Position numbers and translations under genes: made by a program. Under the pieces are notes generated by a model, which was not told where the DNA came from, did no database searches, and saw only the letters and a program-made list of their open reading frames with translations. Below, piece after piece: positions 26,401 to 35,022 of a stretch of 64,000 nucleotides of DNA; within the stretch, counting starts at the first letter, position 1; every line of letters starts with the position of its first letter. The stretch covers positions 1 through 64,000 of the forward strand of contig NZ_JAGGQG010000002.1 of NCBI RefSeq assembly GCF_018613415.1. Direction: 5' to 3'. This DNA comes from Bacillus sp. ISL-18 (GTDB lineage Bacteria; Bacillota; Bacilli; Bacillales; Cytobacillaceae).

Positions 26401-27288
26401 ATGGATAATGATTTATTGATTTCCGGTTTTTCGGATGAAATCTCTTCTGATTTTGATACCCAGCTTGAAGTTGTAGCAAAATTAGGGATGCGTTATATAT
26501 CCTTGCGGGGTGTAGATGGGAAAAATATCGGTGATTTTACTGTGGAAGAGATTAAAGAAAGTGTCCAGCCGCGGCTTCAACAAGCTGGGATAGGTGTTTC
26601 TTCGATTGGATCGCCAATCGGTAAGGTGTTCATCAATGACGAAGAGGGATTTGCCAAACAAAAGACCATGTTAAATACACTTTGCCAGATTGCTAATTTA
26701 TTAGAATGTAAATACATCCGTATTTTTAGCTTTTATATTCCAAAGGAAGAAGATGCTGACACCTACAGAGATGAAGTAATTAGTAAAATAAAAGAGTTTG
26801 CAGCAATAGCAAATAAATATGATGTTATTTTATTACACGAAAATGAAAAGGACATTTATGGGGACATTGCTAGACGCTGTCACGAGATATTAAAAGAGGT
26901 TGGTTCTGATCATTTTAAGGCAATCTTTGATTTTGCTAACTTTGTTCAGTGTGGCGAGGATGCCCAGGAATGCTACGATCTGTTAAAAGATGAAATAGTC
27001 TATATACACATCAAAGACGCTGTCACAACCGATAGTCAAAACGTGGTCTGCGGTACGGGGGAAGGTAAAATACCTGAAATTTTAGCACAAGCGATTCAAA
27101 GCGGTTACAAAGGCTTCCTAACTCTCGAACCTCATCTTGTTCGTTTTGATTCTTTAAAGGATCTAGAACTTGAAGATGCTGACCAGATAATTAAAGATAA
27201 CAAAGACCTTGATGGTGCAGGCGGATACCAACTTCAATATGAGTCACTAGTAAACATTCTTGAGAAAATAGAAAGCGGGGAAAAATAA
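26401..27288 (+). CDS. TIM-barrel sugar isomerase/epimerase-family protein (first of two)
   Basis: Xylose-isomerase-like AP endonuclase-2 fold, 295 residues. Putative metal ligands fit the family: Glu in LLHENEKDIYG, Asp in AIFDFANF, His in YIHIKDA and Glu in LTLEPHL. RBS AAGGAGG. It is followed after one base by the Gfo/Idh/MocA gene. Members include IolE/IolH-type dehydratases, epimerases and the lyases of oxidoreductive glycoside cleavage, so only the class is certain. Confidence 0.85.
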   Translation: MDNDLLISGFSDEISSDFDTQLEVVAKLGMRYISLRGVDGKNIGDFTVEEIKESVQPRLQQAGIGVSSIGSPIGKVFINDEEGFAKQKTMLNTLCQIANLLECKYIRIFSFYIPKEEDADTYRDEVISKIKEFAAIANKYDVILLHENEKDIYGDIARRCHEILKEVGSDHFKAIFDFANFVQCGEDAQECYDLLKDEIVYIHIKDAVTTDSQNVVCGTGEGKIPEILAQAIQSGYKGFLTLEPHLVRFDSLKDLELEDADQIIKDNKDLDGAGGYQLQYESLVNILEKIESGEK

Positions 27289-27289
27289 G

Positions 27290-28447
27290 ATGACAAATGT
27301 TAGATTGGGAGTTATTGGCTTAGGAGCACAAGGCGGGGCTTACGCAGGTTTTTTAGCAGAGGGAAAAGTAAAAAACATAGTACTTGGAGCAATCTGTGAC
27401 ATTGCCCCAGCAAAAAAGGAATTGGCAGCAGAAAAATATCCTGAAGTTCCATTCTTTGATAACTACATTGACATGTTGGAAAGCGGTGATGTTGACGCTG
27501 TAGTTACCTGTGTTCCACATTACCTTCACCCTGAAATGGGAATTGAAGCATTAAAAAGAGATATCCATGCATTGGTAGAAAAACCAGCTGGTGTATATAC
27601 AAAACAAGTAAGAGAATTAAATGAATTTGCTGCTACAAAACCAGAATTAACCTTCGGAATTATGTTTAATCAACGAACAAATCCACTCTATCAAAAGGTG
27701 AAAGAGATTATTGATAATGGTGAAATTGGCGAAATTCGCCGTACTAACTGGATCATTACGACTTGGTGGAGACCACAAGGCTATTATGACCAAAGTGCAT
27801 GGAGAGCAACATGGGGCGGCGAAGGCGGCGGTGTCCTTGTCAATCAGGCACCACACCAAATTGATTTGCTTCAGTGGATCTGTGGTATGCCTAAAAAGGT
27901 CTATTCTAATGTTAAATACGGCTACCAAAGAAATATCGCTGTAGAAGATGAAGTAACGACAATCTTAGACTATGGTAATGGTGCAACAGGCGTATTTATT
28001 ACTTGTACACACGATGTTATGGGAACTGACCGCTTTGAAATTTTAGGTGATAAAGGAAAAATTGTTGTCGATGATAGCAAAAAAATAACCGTTAAACGTC
28101 TAAAAAAATCTGAATCTGAAATGAGCGCAACCATGAGCTGGGCAGATGTAACAAAAATTTTCATGGGTCAGGGCTTATCTGAAATATTTACAGAAGAAGT
28201 AATTGAATTTGAAAGTGTTTGGGGAGGTCAGCATATTGCTGTAATGGAAAACTTTGCAGCGAATATCGTGGAAGGAACTCCATTACTTGCACCAGGCAGT
28301 GACGGAATCAATGGTGTTGCTCTCGCAAATGCAATCCACCTGTCGAGCTGGTTAGGTAAAGAAGTAGAACTTCCAATTGATGAAGAGCTATACTTCGCTG
28401 AGTTGAGTAAAAAAGTGGCAGAGGAAAAAGAGAATCCAATTAAATAA
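27290..28447 (+). CDS. Gfo/Idh/MocA-family oxidoreductase (first of two)
   Basis: NAD(P)-dependent sugar dehydrogenase of 385 residues. Rossmann motif GVIGLGAQGGAYAGF, the family EKPAGVYTKQ segment with catalytic Lys, and GGVLVNQAPHQIDLLQWICG with the His of the active site. The GGEGGG and WWRPQGYYDQSAWRATWGGE segments resemble the enzymes that oxidise a ring hydroxyl of glycosides. Coupled to the upstream gene (1-bp gap). Confidence 0.88.
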   Translation: MTNVRLGVIGLGAQGGAYAGFLAEGKVKNIVLGAICDIAPAKKELAAEKYPEVPFFDNYIDMLESGDVDAVVTCVPHYLHPEMGIEALKRDIHALVEKPAGVYTKQVRELNEFAATKPELTFGIMFNQRTNPLYQKVKEIIDNGEIGEIRRTNWIITTWWRPQGYYDQSAWRATWGGEGGGVLVNQAPHQIDLLQWICGMPKKVYSNVKYGYQRNIAVEDEVTTILDYGNGATGVFITCTHDVMGTDRFEILGDKGKIVVDDSKKITVKRLKKSESEMSATMSWADVTKIFMGQGLSEIFTEEVIEFESVWGGQHIAVMENFAANIVEGTPLLAPGSDGINGVALANAIHLSSWLGKEVELPIDEELYFAELSKKVAEEKENPIK

Positions 28448-28527
28448 CCTATTTTATCATCTATAAATCTAAACGAACTCGGGGAGTCTTGTTTCCTCCT
28501 CGAATTCATTTTAAAGGGGAATAGCTA

Positions 28528-29532
28528 ATGCTCAAAATAGCAGTTATAGGACTTGGCGATATATCAAAAATTCATATTCCAGCTATACAAGCAAACCCTC
28601 ATGCCGTGTTAACGGCAGTATGTGATCTTGATGAATCATTAAGGAATACCGTCCCTGATATAAACTTCTATACCGACTATCAAGAAATGCTGAACAAAGA
28701 ATCATTGGATTGTGTACATGTTTGTTTGCCGCACTATCTTCACTATCCAGTAACAAAGTTCTGTGTTGAAAATGGAGTTCATGTTTTTCTGGAAAAACCC
28801 TTGTCTTTGAATACACAAGAGGGTTTGGCTTTAGCAAAGCTCGAAGAAGAGCTGCAGGCTAAAATCTGTGTATGCTTTCAAAATCGTTATAACGAGTCCT
28901 TTGAATTGCTGCAAGAACTAATTACAAGCGGTCAATTTGGCAAGATGATTGGAATAAAAGGATTAGTCCCTTGGTTTCGGCCAAAAGAATACTACGATGT
29001 GAAACCATGGCGGGGAAAGATGGAGCTTGCCGGCGGTGGAGTGATGATTAACCAGGCTCTCCATACCCTTGATTTAATGCAGCTGCTGGGTGGTGAGATT
29101 GATACGATGAGAGGGTCCATCGATCAATTATTAGATTACGGGATTGAGGTTGAAGATACTGCATCTGCTCATATTCACTTTAAAAATGGCGCAAAGGGAT
29201 TATTTTTTGCAACAAATGCCAATGCAGAAAATTCAAGTGTCGAGCTAGAGGTTTCCTTTGAAAAAGGTAAATTCAACATCAAAGATAGTATTTTAACAAA
29301 AATTGATAAAGATGGAAAGAAAGAAAATTTGATTGAGGATGCCAAGATGCCAGGCACAAAATTCTATTATGGGGCAAGCCATATTAAACTAATCAATCAA
29401 TTTTATACAGCAATCATAAATAACTCTCAGATTTATGTAATGGTAAAAGATGCCCTTACATCGATTAAAATGATTGACGCAATCCGCCAATCCTCAGAAG
29501 AAAAAAGGATCATAAAAATGGAGGAATTATAA
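28528..29532 (+). CDS. Gfo/Idh/MocA-family oxidoreductase (second)
   Basis: Paralogue of the preceding enzyme at 334 residues: GLGDISKIHIPAIQ for the cofactor, EKPLSLNTQEGL with catalytic Lys, and GGGVMINQALHTLDLMQLLGG. The shared WFRPKEYYDVKPWRGKMELAGGG segment resembles the first paralogue, which suggests the two act on related substrates, one oxidising and one reducing. RBS AAAGGGGAA. Overlaps functionally with the next gene (1-bp gap). Confidence 0.88.
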   Translation: MLKIAVIGLGDISKIHIPAIQANPHAVLTAVCDLDESLRNTVPDINFYTDYQEMLNKESLDCVHVCLPHYLHYPVTKFCVENGVHVFLEKPLSLNTQEGLALAKLEEELQAKICVCFQNRYNESFELLQELITSGQFGKMIGIKGLVPWFRPKEYYDVKPWRGKMELAGGGVMINQALHTLDLMQLLGGEIDTMRGSIDQLLDYGIEVEDTASAHIHFKNGAKGLFFATNANAENSSVELEVSFEKGKFNIKDSILTKIDKDGKKENLIEDAKMPGTKFYYGASHIKLINQFYTAIINNSQIYVMVKDALTSIKMIDAIRQSSEEKRIIKMEEL

Positions 29533-29533
29533 C

Positions 29534-30391
29534 ATGCAAACAGCTAAAATTGGCGTTCAAATGTTTAATCTTAAAGAAAAAATCGTAGAACTAGGCGCAT
29601 ATGAAACATTAAGAAAGATAAGTGAACTTGGCTATCATTATGTTGAGGTAACTCAAATTCAAATGACTGAAGAAAATGTAGCTGAATTAAGAAGAGCTAG
29701 TGTTGATTTTGGAATCAAGATTGCTTCCATCTCAGCTCCATTAGACACCATGCCAGGCATGCCCGGTGAGTCACTGACAAAAGACTTTGATAAAATTGTG
29801 AATGATTGCAAAACATTAGATTGTAATTTTATCCGCATTGGTATGATGCCAATCCAATTAATGGGCCATAAGGACCAAGTTATGGAATATATAAGTAATG
29901 CAGAAGCGATGGCAGAAAGACTAGCGGAGCATGGAATTGAATTATATTACCATAACCACCACATTGAATTTGAAAAATATGATGGAAAATCTTTATTGGA
30001 CATTATGAAAGACAATACTTCTAAACTCGGATTTGAGTTAGACGTTCACTGGGCTCAACGAGGTGGCGAGAATCCGATTAATGTCATAAATAGATTTGCA
30101 GGAAGGGTCTCATTAATCCACTTAAAAGATTATCGAATTGGAAATATGAATGTAAGTGAAGAAGATTTTAAAGATATGTCTAAGTTCATGCAAAAGTTCA
30201 CAAATATAATCGAGTTTGCGGAACTTGGTCAAGGCAACTTGGATATAAAAGGTATAATAGAAGCTGGTGTCAAGAGTGGTGTACAATATTTCCTAATTGA
30301 GCAAGATGATACGTATGGCCGCGATCCATTTGATACGTTAAAGGATTCCGGAGACTATTTAAGAGAGTTAGGTTATGGTGATTGGTTCTAA
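29534..30391 (+). CDS. TIM-barrel sugar isomerase/epimerase-family protein (second)
   Basis: 285 residues of the same superfamily as the product at 26401 but divergent. Putative metal sites lie in ELYYHNHHIEFEKYDG, FELDVHWAQRGG, LIHLKDYRIG and FAELGQGNLD; the C-terminus is YFLIEQDDTYGRDPFDTLKD. This resembles YcjR-like 3-keto-sugar epimerases/lyases by motif, an inference only. RBS TGGAGG. A terminator follows. Confidence 0.85.
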   Translation: MQTAKIGVQMFNLKEKIVELGAYETLRKISELGYHYVEVTQIQMTEENVAELRRASVDFGIKIASISAPLDTMPGMPGESLTKDFDKIVNDCKTLDCNFIRIGMMPIQLMGHKDQVMEYISNAEAMAERLAEHGIELYYHNHHIEFEKYDGKSLLDIMKDNTSKLGFELDVHWAQRGGENPINVINRFAGRVSLIHLKDYRIGNMNVSEEDFKDMSKFMQKFTNIIEFAELGQGNLDIKGIIEAGVKSGVQYFLIEQDDTYGRDPFDTLKDSGDYLRELGYGDWF

Positions 30392-30417
30392 TTGGTAATT
30401 GGAGAAAATATTAACAG

Positions 30418-30458
30418 GGGAGTGTCCGGCATAAACGGCCGGGCACTTTTCTTTTATT
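30418..30458 (+). terminator. terminator of the Gfo/TIM-barrel operon
   Basis: AGTGTCCGGC...GCCGGGCACTTTTC hairpin with T-rich tail. Confidence 0.75.
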
Positions 30459-30461
30459 GAT

Positions 30462-30492
30462 ATAGAAAAGAGCCTCCAGTGCCGGAGGCCAA
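30462..30492 (-). terminator. terminator of the ROK gene at 30505
   Basis: GCCTCC/GGAGGC stem (reverse strand) followed by TCTTTTCT. Confidence 0.7.
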
Positions 30493-30504
30493 TATGAATG
30501 TTGG

Positions 30505-31662
30505 CTAAAGGGTTAAACTAAGCTCGGAAACGTCTAAAAACTTTTGAATTCCCATTGCACATGCACCCATAATACAAGCTTTTTTTCCGAATTCGGATAG
30601 TAACAGCTCAGAATAATGGCTGATTCTAGAAGAGAAATGTGCTTTAAGTTCTTCAATGGCATTCGGAGTTATACGAAGTAATTCACTATTTACGACTAGA
30701 ATTTCTGGGTTATAAAGATTAATCAGATTATTTAGCCCAAACGACAGATACATGATAAATTGTTCCATTTCTTTACAAATTATAGGTTCTTTTTCGTTAA
30801 GACCATTCTGGATATCTTCAAAACTTAGATCAAGTTTTTGTAGATCATGAGAAATTCGCTGTGTCAGACTATTTTCTGAAGCATACTGTTCCCAACATCC
30901 TAAATTACCGCAGCTGCATGGCAAGCCATTGGGCACAATGATCATATGGCCTATTTCCCCAGCATATCCATGAAATCCCTTTACAAGCTCACCGTTTATC
31001 ATAAATCCAAGTCCAATCCCAGAATATAAGCTTACGGAGAGTAAATTCTTACTATGATGATGTTTGTAGACCTTTTCCGCAAGTGAACACAAATTTGCAT
31101 TATTTTCGATGTAGACATTGATGCCAACTTCACTTTCTAAGTCTTTTTTTAAGGTTTTGTTTTTCCAACCATGTTGAGGAACAAAATAAATGACTTCATC
31201 GGTATCGACAATTCCATGAATCCCAATGACGACTCCAATAAGGCCATAATGAGTTTTTTCACATTTGGATTGATATTCTTTAATCTGCCGGCTAAGTATA
31301 TCAAGAATGACTTCGTAGTTAGAATCCTGCAGGTCAACTACATCCGTGTGAACGGGATAGCCACTTAGATCTGCCAGTGTAAAGGTAATCATAGTCTTAT
31401 CCAAATCAATCCCCAAGGCGAAACCGGCTTTGTTGTTAATTGAGAGCATAATGGGTCTTCTGCCTAAACTCGTGTGGTCTAGATGTGTTTCGATTATTAA
31501 TTCATTCTCCAAAAGTTCGGAAACCTGGACAGAAATAGTCGCTTTATTCAAGCCGGTAACTTTAGCAATTTCCGCCCTCGAGATCCATTTATGCTCAACG
31601 ATTGTACTCAATATTAACGATCTGTTCATATTTTTTATAAGTGATGCATCACCAGTGAGCAT
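30505..31662 (-). CDS. ROK-family transcriptional repressor (paralogue)
   Basis: 385 residues with the same plan as the product of 20806-21999: HTH (SRAEIAKVTGLNKATISVQVSELLENELI), ROK ATPase-like fold (GIDLDKTMITFTL), YSGIGLGFMINGELVKGFHGYAGEIGHM and zinc motif CSCGNLGCWEQYAS. The DNA-binding helices are very similar, so overlapping operator recognition is expected. It is divergent from the larA-like gene; operator 4 lies between them. RBS AAGGAGG before the ATG. Confidence 0.93.
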   Translation of the reverse strand: MLTGDASLIKNMNRSLILSTIVEHKWISRAEIAKVTGLNKATISVQVSELLENELIIETHLDHTSLGRRPIMLSINNKAGFALGIDLDKTMITFTLADLSGYPVHTDVVDLQDSNYEVILDILSRQIKEYQSKCEKTHYGLIGVVIGIHGIVDTDEVIYFVPQHGWKNKTLKKDLESEVGINVYIENNANLCSLAEKVYKHHHSKNLLSVSLYSGIGLGFMINGELVKGFHGYAGEIGHMIIVPNGLPCSCGNLGCWEQYASENSLTQRISHDLQKLDLSFEDIQNGLNEKEPIICKEMEQFIMYLSFGLNNLINLYNPEILVVNSELLRITPNAIEELKAHFSSRISHYSELLLSEFGKKACIMGACAMGIQKFLDVSELSLTL

Positions 31663-31788
31663 AAAAACCTCCTTGTCTTATTAAAAGGGTTTGTGATAAT
31701 GATAAATTTGTTTATGAAACACTGTTTGGAGTGGAGAGTAACAGCCAAATTAACGGAGCTTTTTAAACGAAATATCCGTATTTATTTA

Positions 31789-31817
31789 TTGACGTAAGCA
31801 CCCCATAATGATATATT
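31789..31817 (+). promoter_or_regulatory. sigma-A promoter of the larA-like operon
   Basis: TTGACG, 17-nt spacer, TATATT, with the operator 10 nt downstream: the same layout as the other three units. Confidence 0.8.
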
Positions 31818-31827
31818 ATACAGGTAA

Positions 31828-31852
31828 TTAGTTTGTTTGGTAAACAAATTAA
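31828..31852. promoter_or_regulatory. ROK-type operator 4
   Basis: TTAGTTTGTTTG-G-TAAACAAATTAA, a 25-bp dyad with two mismatches; right arm identical to operator 3. Confidence 0.8.
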
Positions 31853-31888
31853 ATGAAGATTTTAATAAATATTTTAAAAAGGTTGATT

Positions 31889-31902
31889 TGAAAGGGATTA
31901 CA
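31889..31902 (+). promoter_or_regulatory. shared leader motif, copy 4
   Basis: TGAAAGGGATTACA, about 50 nt after the operator centre. Here the rest of the leader is longer and contains a further hairpin, AGAGGATT/ATTCCTCT-like (31904-31922). Confidence 0.45.
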
Positions 31903-31984
31903 GGAGAGGATTCTTCCTCTCTGTTAATACATTGAATAGATTCCTTAGTGGTAAACTTAAATTAAACAAAGGAGTGAAATAGAT

Positions 31985-33253
31985 ATGGGAATTCTTCAAG
32001 AACTCTTAAAAGATATTCCGGTGCCAAAAATGGCCAAAGTAAGGGTGAATTTTGAAAATAATAAGATTGATGACCTTGGATCAGAATTAAAGATGAAATT
32101 AAACCAGGTACATATTCAAGAAAAAATACTGCCTGGAATGGAAATTGCCATTGCAGTTGGAAGCAGAGGGCTGGATCGCCTTGTAGAATTAACAGCTGTA
32201 ACAGTTCAATTCCTAAAGGAGCAGGGAGCGAAACCGTTCATTGTTCCAAGTATGGGAAGCCACGGCGGTGCAACGGCCGAGGGACAGCGTGAGGTATTAG
32301 CCCATCTAGGCATAACAGAAGATACTGTAGGATGTGAAATCCGCTCATCGATGGAGGTTGTAAAAGTTGGGGAATTACCTAACGGTTTACCAATCTATGT
32401 TGATAAGTTTGCCTCAAAAGCAGATGGAATTGTAGTCATTAATCGTGTAAAACCTCATACAGCCTTCCGAGGTCCGGTCGAAAGCGGCATAATGAAAATG
32501 ATTAGTATTGGACTGGGGAAGCAAAAAGGGGCGGAAGCATGTCACCAAATGGGTTTTAAATATATGGCTGAGAATGTTCCCGCAATGGCAAAGGTGATTA
32601 TGGAAAAAACTCCTTTCCTTTTTGGGGTTGCAACAATTGAGAATGCCTTTGATAAAGTGGCAGTGCTCGAAGTTCTTACCCCCAAGGAAATTGTGGAAAA
32701 AGAACCTGCACTACAACAGCAAGCAAAGGAGCTATTGCCGAAGCTTTTCTTTGATCAGTTGGATGTTCTTCTGATAGATGAGATTGGTAAAAATATTAGC
32801 GGGGATGGTATGGACCCCAATATTACCGGTCGTTATCCAACCCCATATGCCTCAGGCGGTCCTGATGTGAACAAAATGGTCGTGCTTGATGTGACCGTTC
32901 AATCAGAGGGGAATGCGAATGGAGTAGGGACAGCTGATTTTACTACCCAGCGGCTGGTAGATAAGATGGATAAAGAAGGTACGTATGCAAATGGGTTGAC
33001 TTCAACCGTTTGTGCACCTACAAAAATTGCTACTACCTTGCCAAATGATAAAATGGCAGTTCAGGCAGCGGTTAAAACCTGCAATATCTTAGATTTTACA
33101 AAAGTTAAATTAGTAAGGATTAAAAATACATTAGTGCTTAGTGAAATTGAAGTTTCAGAGCCATTGCTTCCTTACATTGCACAGCATCCAAATATGGAGC
33201 AAATTTCAGATGTGTATGATTTCCAATTTGATGATAAAGGGAATTTATTTTAA
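31985..33253 (+). CDS. LarA-family nickel-dependent 2-hydroxyacid epimerase (candidate mannonate/gluconate 2-epimerase)
   Basis: 422 residues of the lactate racemase superfamily, whose members use a nickel-pincer nucleotide to invert C2 of 2-hydroxy acids by hydride transfer. Family residues fit: GSHGGATAEGQ (His93), VKPHTAF (His158), then Lys171 and His187 in ACHQMG; the Lys-His spacing of 16 equals that of the characterised Lactobacillus enzyme. All three cofactor genes (larE, larB, larC) lie downstream, and the next gene is an SDR dehydrogenase. Lactate seems unlikely as substrate in this setting; D-gluconate 2-epimerase activity is known, as I recall, for some superfamily members and fits the neighbours (UxaC, GntK, Gnd). 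The exact substrate is inferred. Confidence 0.85.
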   Translation: MGILQELLKDIPVPKMAKVRVNFENNKIDDLGSELKMKLNQVHIQEKILPGMEIAIAVGSRGLDRLVELTAVTVQFLKEQGAKPFIVPSMGSHGGATAEGQREVLAHLGITEDTVGCEIRSSMEVVKVGELPNGLPIYVDKFASKADGIVVINRVKPHTAFRGPVESGIMKMISIGLGKQKGAEACHQMGFKYMAENVPAMAKVIMEKTPFLFGVATIENAFDKVAVLEVLTPKEIVEKEPALQQQAKELLPKLFFDQLDVLLIDEIGKNISGDGMDPNITGRYPTPYASGGPDVNKMVVLDVTVQSEGNANGVGTADFTTQRLVDKMDKEGTYANGLTSTVCAPTKIATTLPNDKMAVQAAVKTCNILDFTKVKLVRIKNTLVLSEIEVSEPLLPYIAQHPNMEQISDVYDFQFDDKGNLF

Positions 33254-33271
33254 ACAAGAGGAGAGATAGAT

Positions 33272-34042
33272 ATGGCAAATTTATTTGATTTAACAGGAAA
33301 AACAGCAGTTGCAATCGGGGGAAATGGTGTATTAGGTTCAGCCATGGCAAAGGGCTTAGCCGAACATGGAGCAAGAGTAGCTATTGTCGGCCGTAATTTG
33401 GAAAAGGCAGAAGCAGTTGTAAAGGAAATTAACGATAATGGCGGCGAGGCAAAGGCATTTCAAGCGGATGTCAGTTCTCGTGACTCCTTAATTAAAGCAG
33501 CAGATGAAATTGACCAATGGTCAGGCGGCTGTGATATTCTCTTAAATGCACCTGGAACGAATAGTTCAACCCCATTTCTTGAACTTGAAATGGATGAGTA
33601 TGATAAAATTATGGAAATTAATTTAAAAGGAATTGTGTTAGCTTGTCAGATCTTTGCGAAAAGGATGATTGAGCAGGATAGAAAGGGAAGTATTATTAAT
33701 ATTTCCTCTGTATCTTCTACCACACCGCTTTCTCGGGTATTTACGTATTCTGTTTCAAAAGCAGGACTTAATAGTGTCACCCAATTTTTAGCTCGTGAGT
33801 TTGCGCCAAATGGAATTCGCGTAAATGCCATTATTCCAGGGTTTTTCCCTGCCGAGCAAAATCGTAAAATATTAGATGCAGATAGAATTGAAAGTATTAT
33901 GAGACATACACCAATGAACCGTTTTGGGGAAGCGGAGGAGCTTCAAGGTGCAACAGTATGGCTTGCTTCAGATAAAGCTTCAAGCTTTGTGACTGGTGCC
34001 TTGATAAGAGTAGATGGCGGATTTGGAAGTATGACCATTTAG
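33272..34042 (+). CDS. SDR-family dehydrogenase, probable fructuronate/mannonate oxidoreductase (UxuB type)
   Basis: Classical short-chain dehydrogenase of 256 residues: cofactor loop GGNGVLGSAMAKGL, NAPGTNSSTPF, catalytic Ser in INISSVSSTTPLSRV and Tyr/Lys in YSVSKAG, and IPGFFPAEQNRK near the end. Gluconate 5-dehydrogenase-like or UxuB-like assignments are both possible; NAPGTNSSTPF and the neighbourhood (UxaC, LarA-like enzyme) favour an enzyme that reduces fructuronate to mannonate. The classical MDR-type or long-chain UxuB is absent. It follows the larA-like gene by 18 bp with its own RBS GAGGAGAG. Confidence 0.82.
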   Translation: MANLFDLTGKTAVAIGGNGVLGSAMAKGLAEHGARVAIVGRNLEKAEAVVKEINDNGGEAKAFQADVSSRDSLIKAADEIDQWSGGCDILLNAPGTNSSTPFLELEMDEYDKIMEINLKGIVLACQIFAKRMIEQDRKGSIINISSVSSTTPLSRVFTYSVSKAGLNSVTQFLAREFAPNGIRVNAIIPGFFPAEQNRKILDADRIESIMRHTPMNRFGEAEELQGATVWLASDKASSFVTGALIRVDGGFGSMTI

Positions 34043-34123
34043 TTTGAATCCACATAAAGCAGCTTTTCTAAAAATATGTTAAAAGAAGACAGAAATTAAA
34101 GAAATGGTGAGGGAGTTGGGGAA

Positions 34124-34927
34124 ATGCTAACAGAGAAGTATAAAAAATTACAATCCATTCTCCGTGAAATGAAATCAGTTGTTGTTGCATTCTCAGGAGG
34201 GGTAGATAGTACGTTTTTGTTAAAAGCTGCGGTTGACACGTTAGGTACAGAACAAGTACTAGCAGTTACAGCAGACTCTGAAAGCTATCCCTCAAGTGAA
34301 TTGGACGAGGCCAAGAAATTAGCAGAAATAATTGGTGCTAAACACCAAGTCATCGAAACATCAGAACTAGCAATCCCAGGGTATGCAGAGAACGATAAAA
34401 ATCGATGCTATTTTTGTAAAAGCAGTCTGTTCGATCACTTAATCCCTGTGATGGATGAAAAGGGATTCCAAAATGTTATTTATGGTGTTATCGCAGACGA
34501 TATGAATGAATTTCGCCCTGGTATGAAGGCTGCGAAAGAAAAGGGAATACGAGGTCCGCTTCAAGAGGCGGAATTGTATAAAGAAGAAATTAGAGAACTT
34601 TCCAAAGCGTTTAATTTGCCTACCTGGAATAAACCATCCTTAGCCTGTCTCTCATCCAGAATAGCTTATGGGGAGTTTATTACAAAAGAGAAATTAACCA
34701 AGGTTGAAAGAGCCGAGGATTATTTAAGATCACTTCATATTCACCAAGTACGGGTAAGGACACACCAGGAGATTGCAAGAATAGAAGTAGAACCAAGCGA
34801 TATGGCGATTATTTTAAATCAGCATGAGCAAATAGTTAAACAACTTCAAGACTTTGGATACAAATACATTACACTAGACTTAGTTGGTTATCAGAGTGGA
34901 AGTATGAACAAAGTTCTCTCTAAATAA
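34124..34927 (+). CDS. larE: ATP-dependent sacrificial sulfur transferase LarE
   Basis: PP-loop ATPase that adenylates the carboxylates of the pyridinium precursor and donates sulfur to build the nickel-pincer ligand. SGGVDS at residues 24-29 is the PP-loop; Cys175 in ACLSSRI sits where the single sulfur-donating Cys of the Lactobacillus enzyme lies, and CYFCK (residues 95-99) adds two further cysteines. 267 residues is usual. It is downstream of the SDR gene in the same direction and followed by a terminator-like hairpin. Confidence 0.93.
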   Translation: MLTEKYKKLQSILREMKSVVVAFSGGVDSTFLLKAAVDTLGTEQVLAVTADSESYPSSELDEAKKLAEIIGAKHQVIETSELAIPGYAENDKNRCYFCKSSLFDHLIPVMDEKGFQNVIYGVIADDMNEFRPGMKAAKEKGIRGPLQEAELYKEEIRELSKAFNLPTWNKPSLACLSSRIAYGEFITKEKLTKVERAEDYLRSLHIHQVRVRTHQEIARIEVEPSDMAIILNQHEQIVKQLQDFGYKYITLDLVGYQSGSMNKVLSK

Positions 34928-34957
34928 TAGTTGCCTAATGTGTTATACGGAAAAAAG

Positions 34958-34994
34958 AAAAGGCTTTGGTAGAATCCAAAGCTTTTTCTTTTAA
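34958..34994 (+). terminator. terminator-like hairpin between larE and the kinase gene
   Basis: AAGGCTTTGG/CCAAAGCTTT stem with TTTTCTTTT tail. It may reduce read-through from the first half of the lar operon; no strong promoter is visible in the 28 nt before the kinase RBS. Confidence 0.6.
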
Positions 34995-35022
34995 ATATGT
35001 TATAAATAAAGGAAGATGAATT

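Noticed and set aside
31985..33253. Assignment as lactate racemase
   Set aside because: No lactate genes are nearby; sugar-acid neighbours and shared regulation make another 2-hydroxyacid more likely, so I give the family only.
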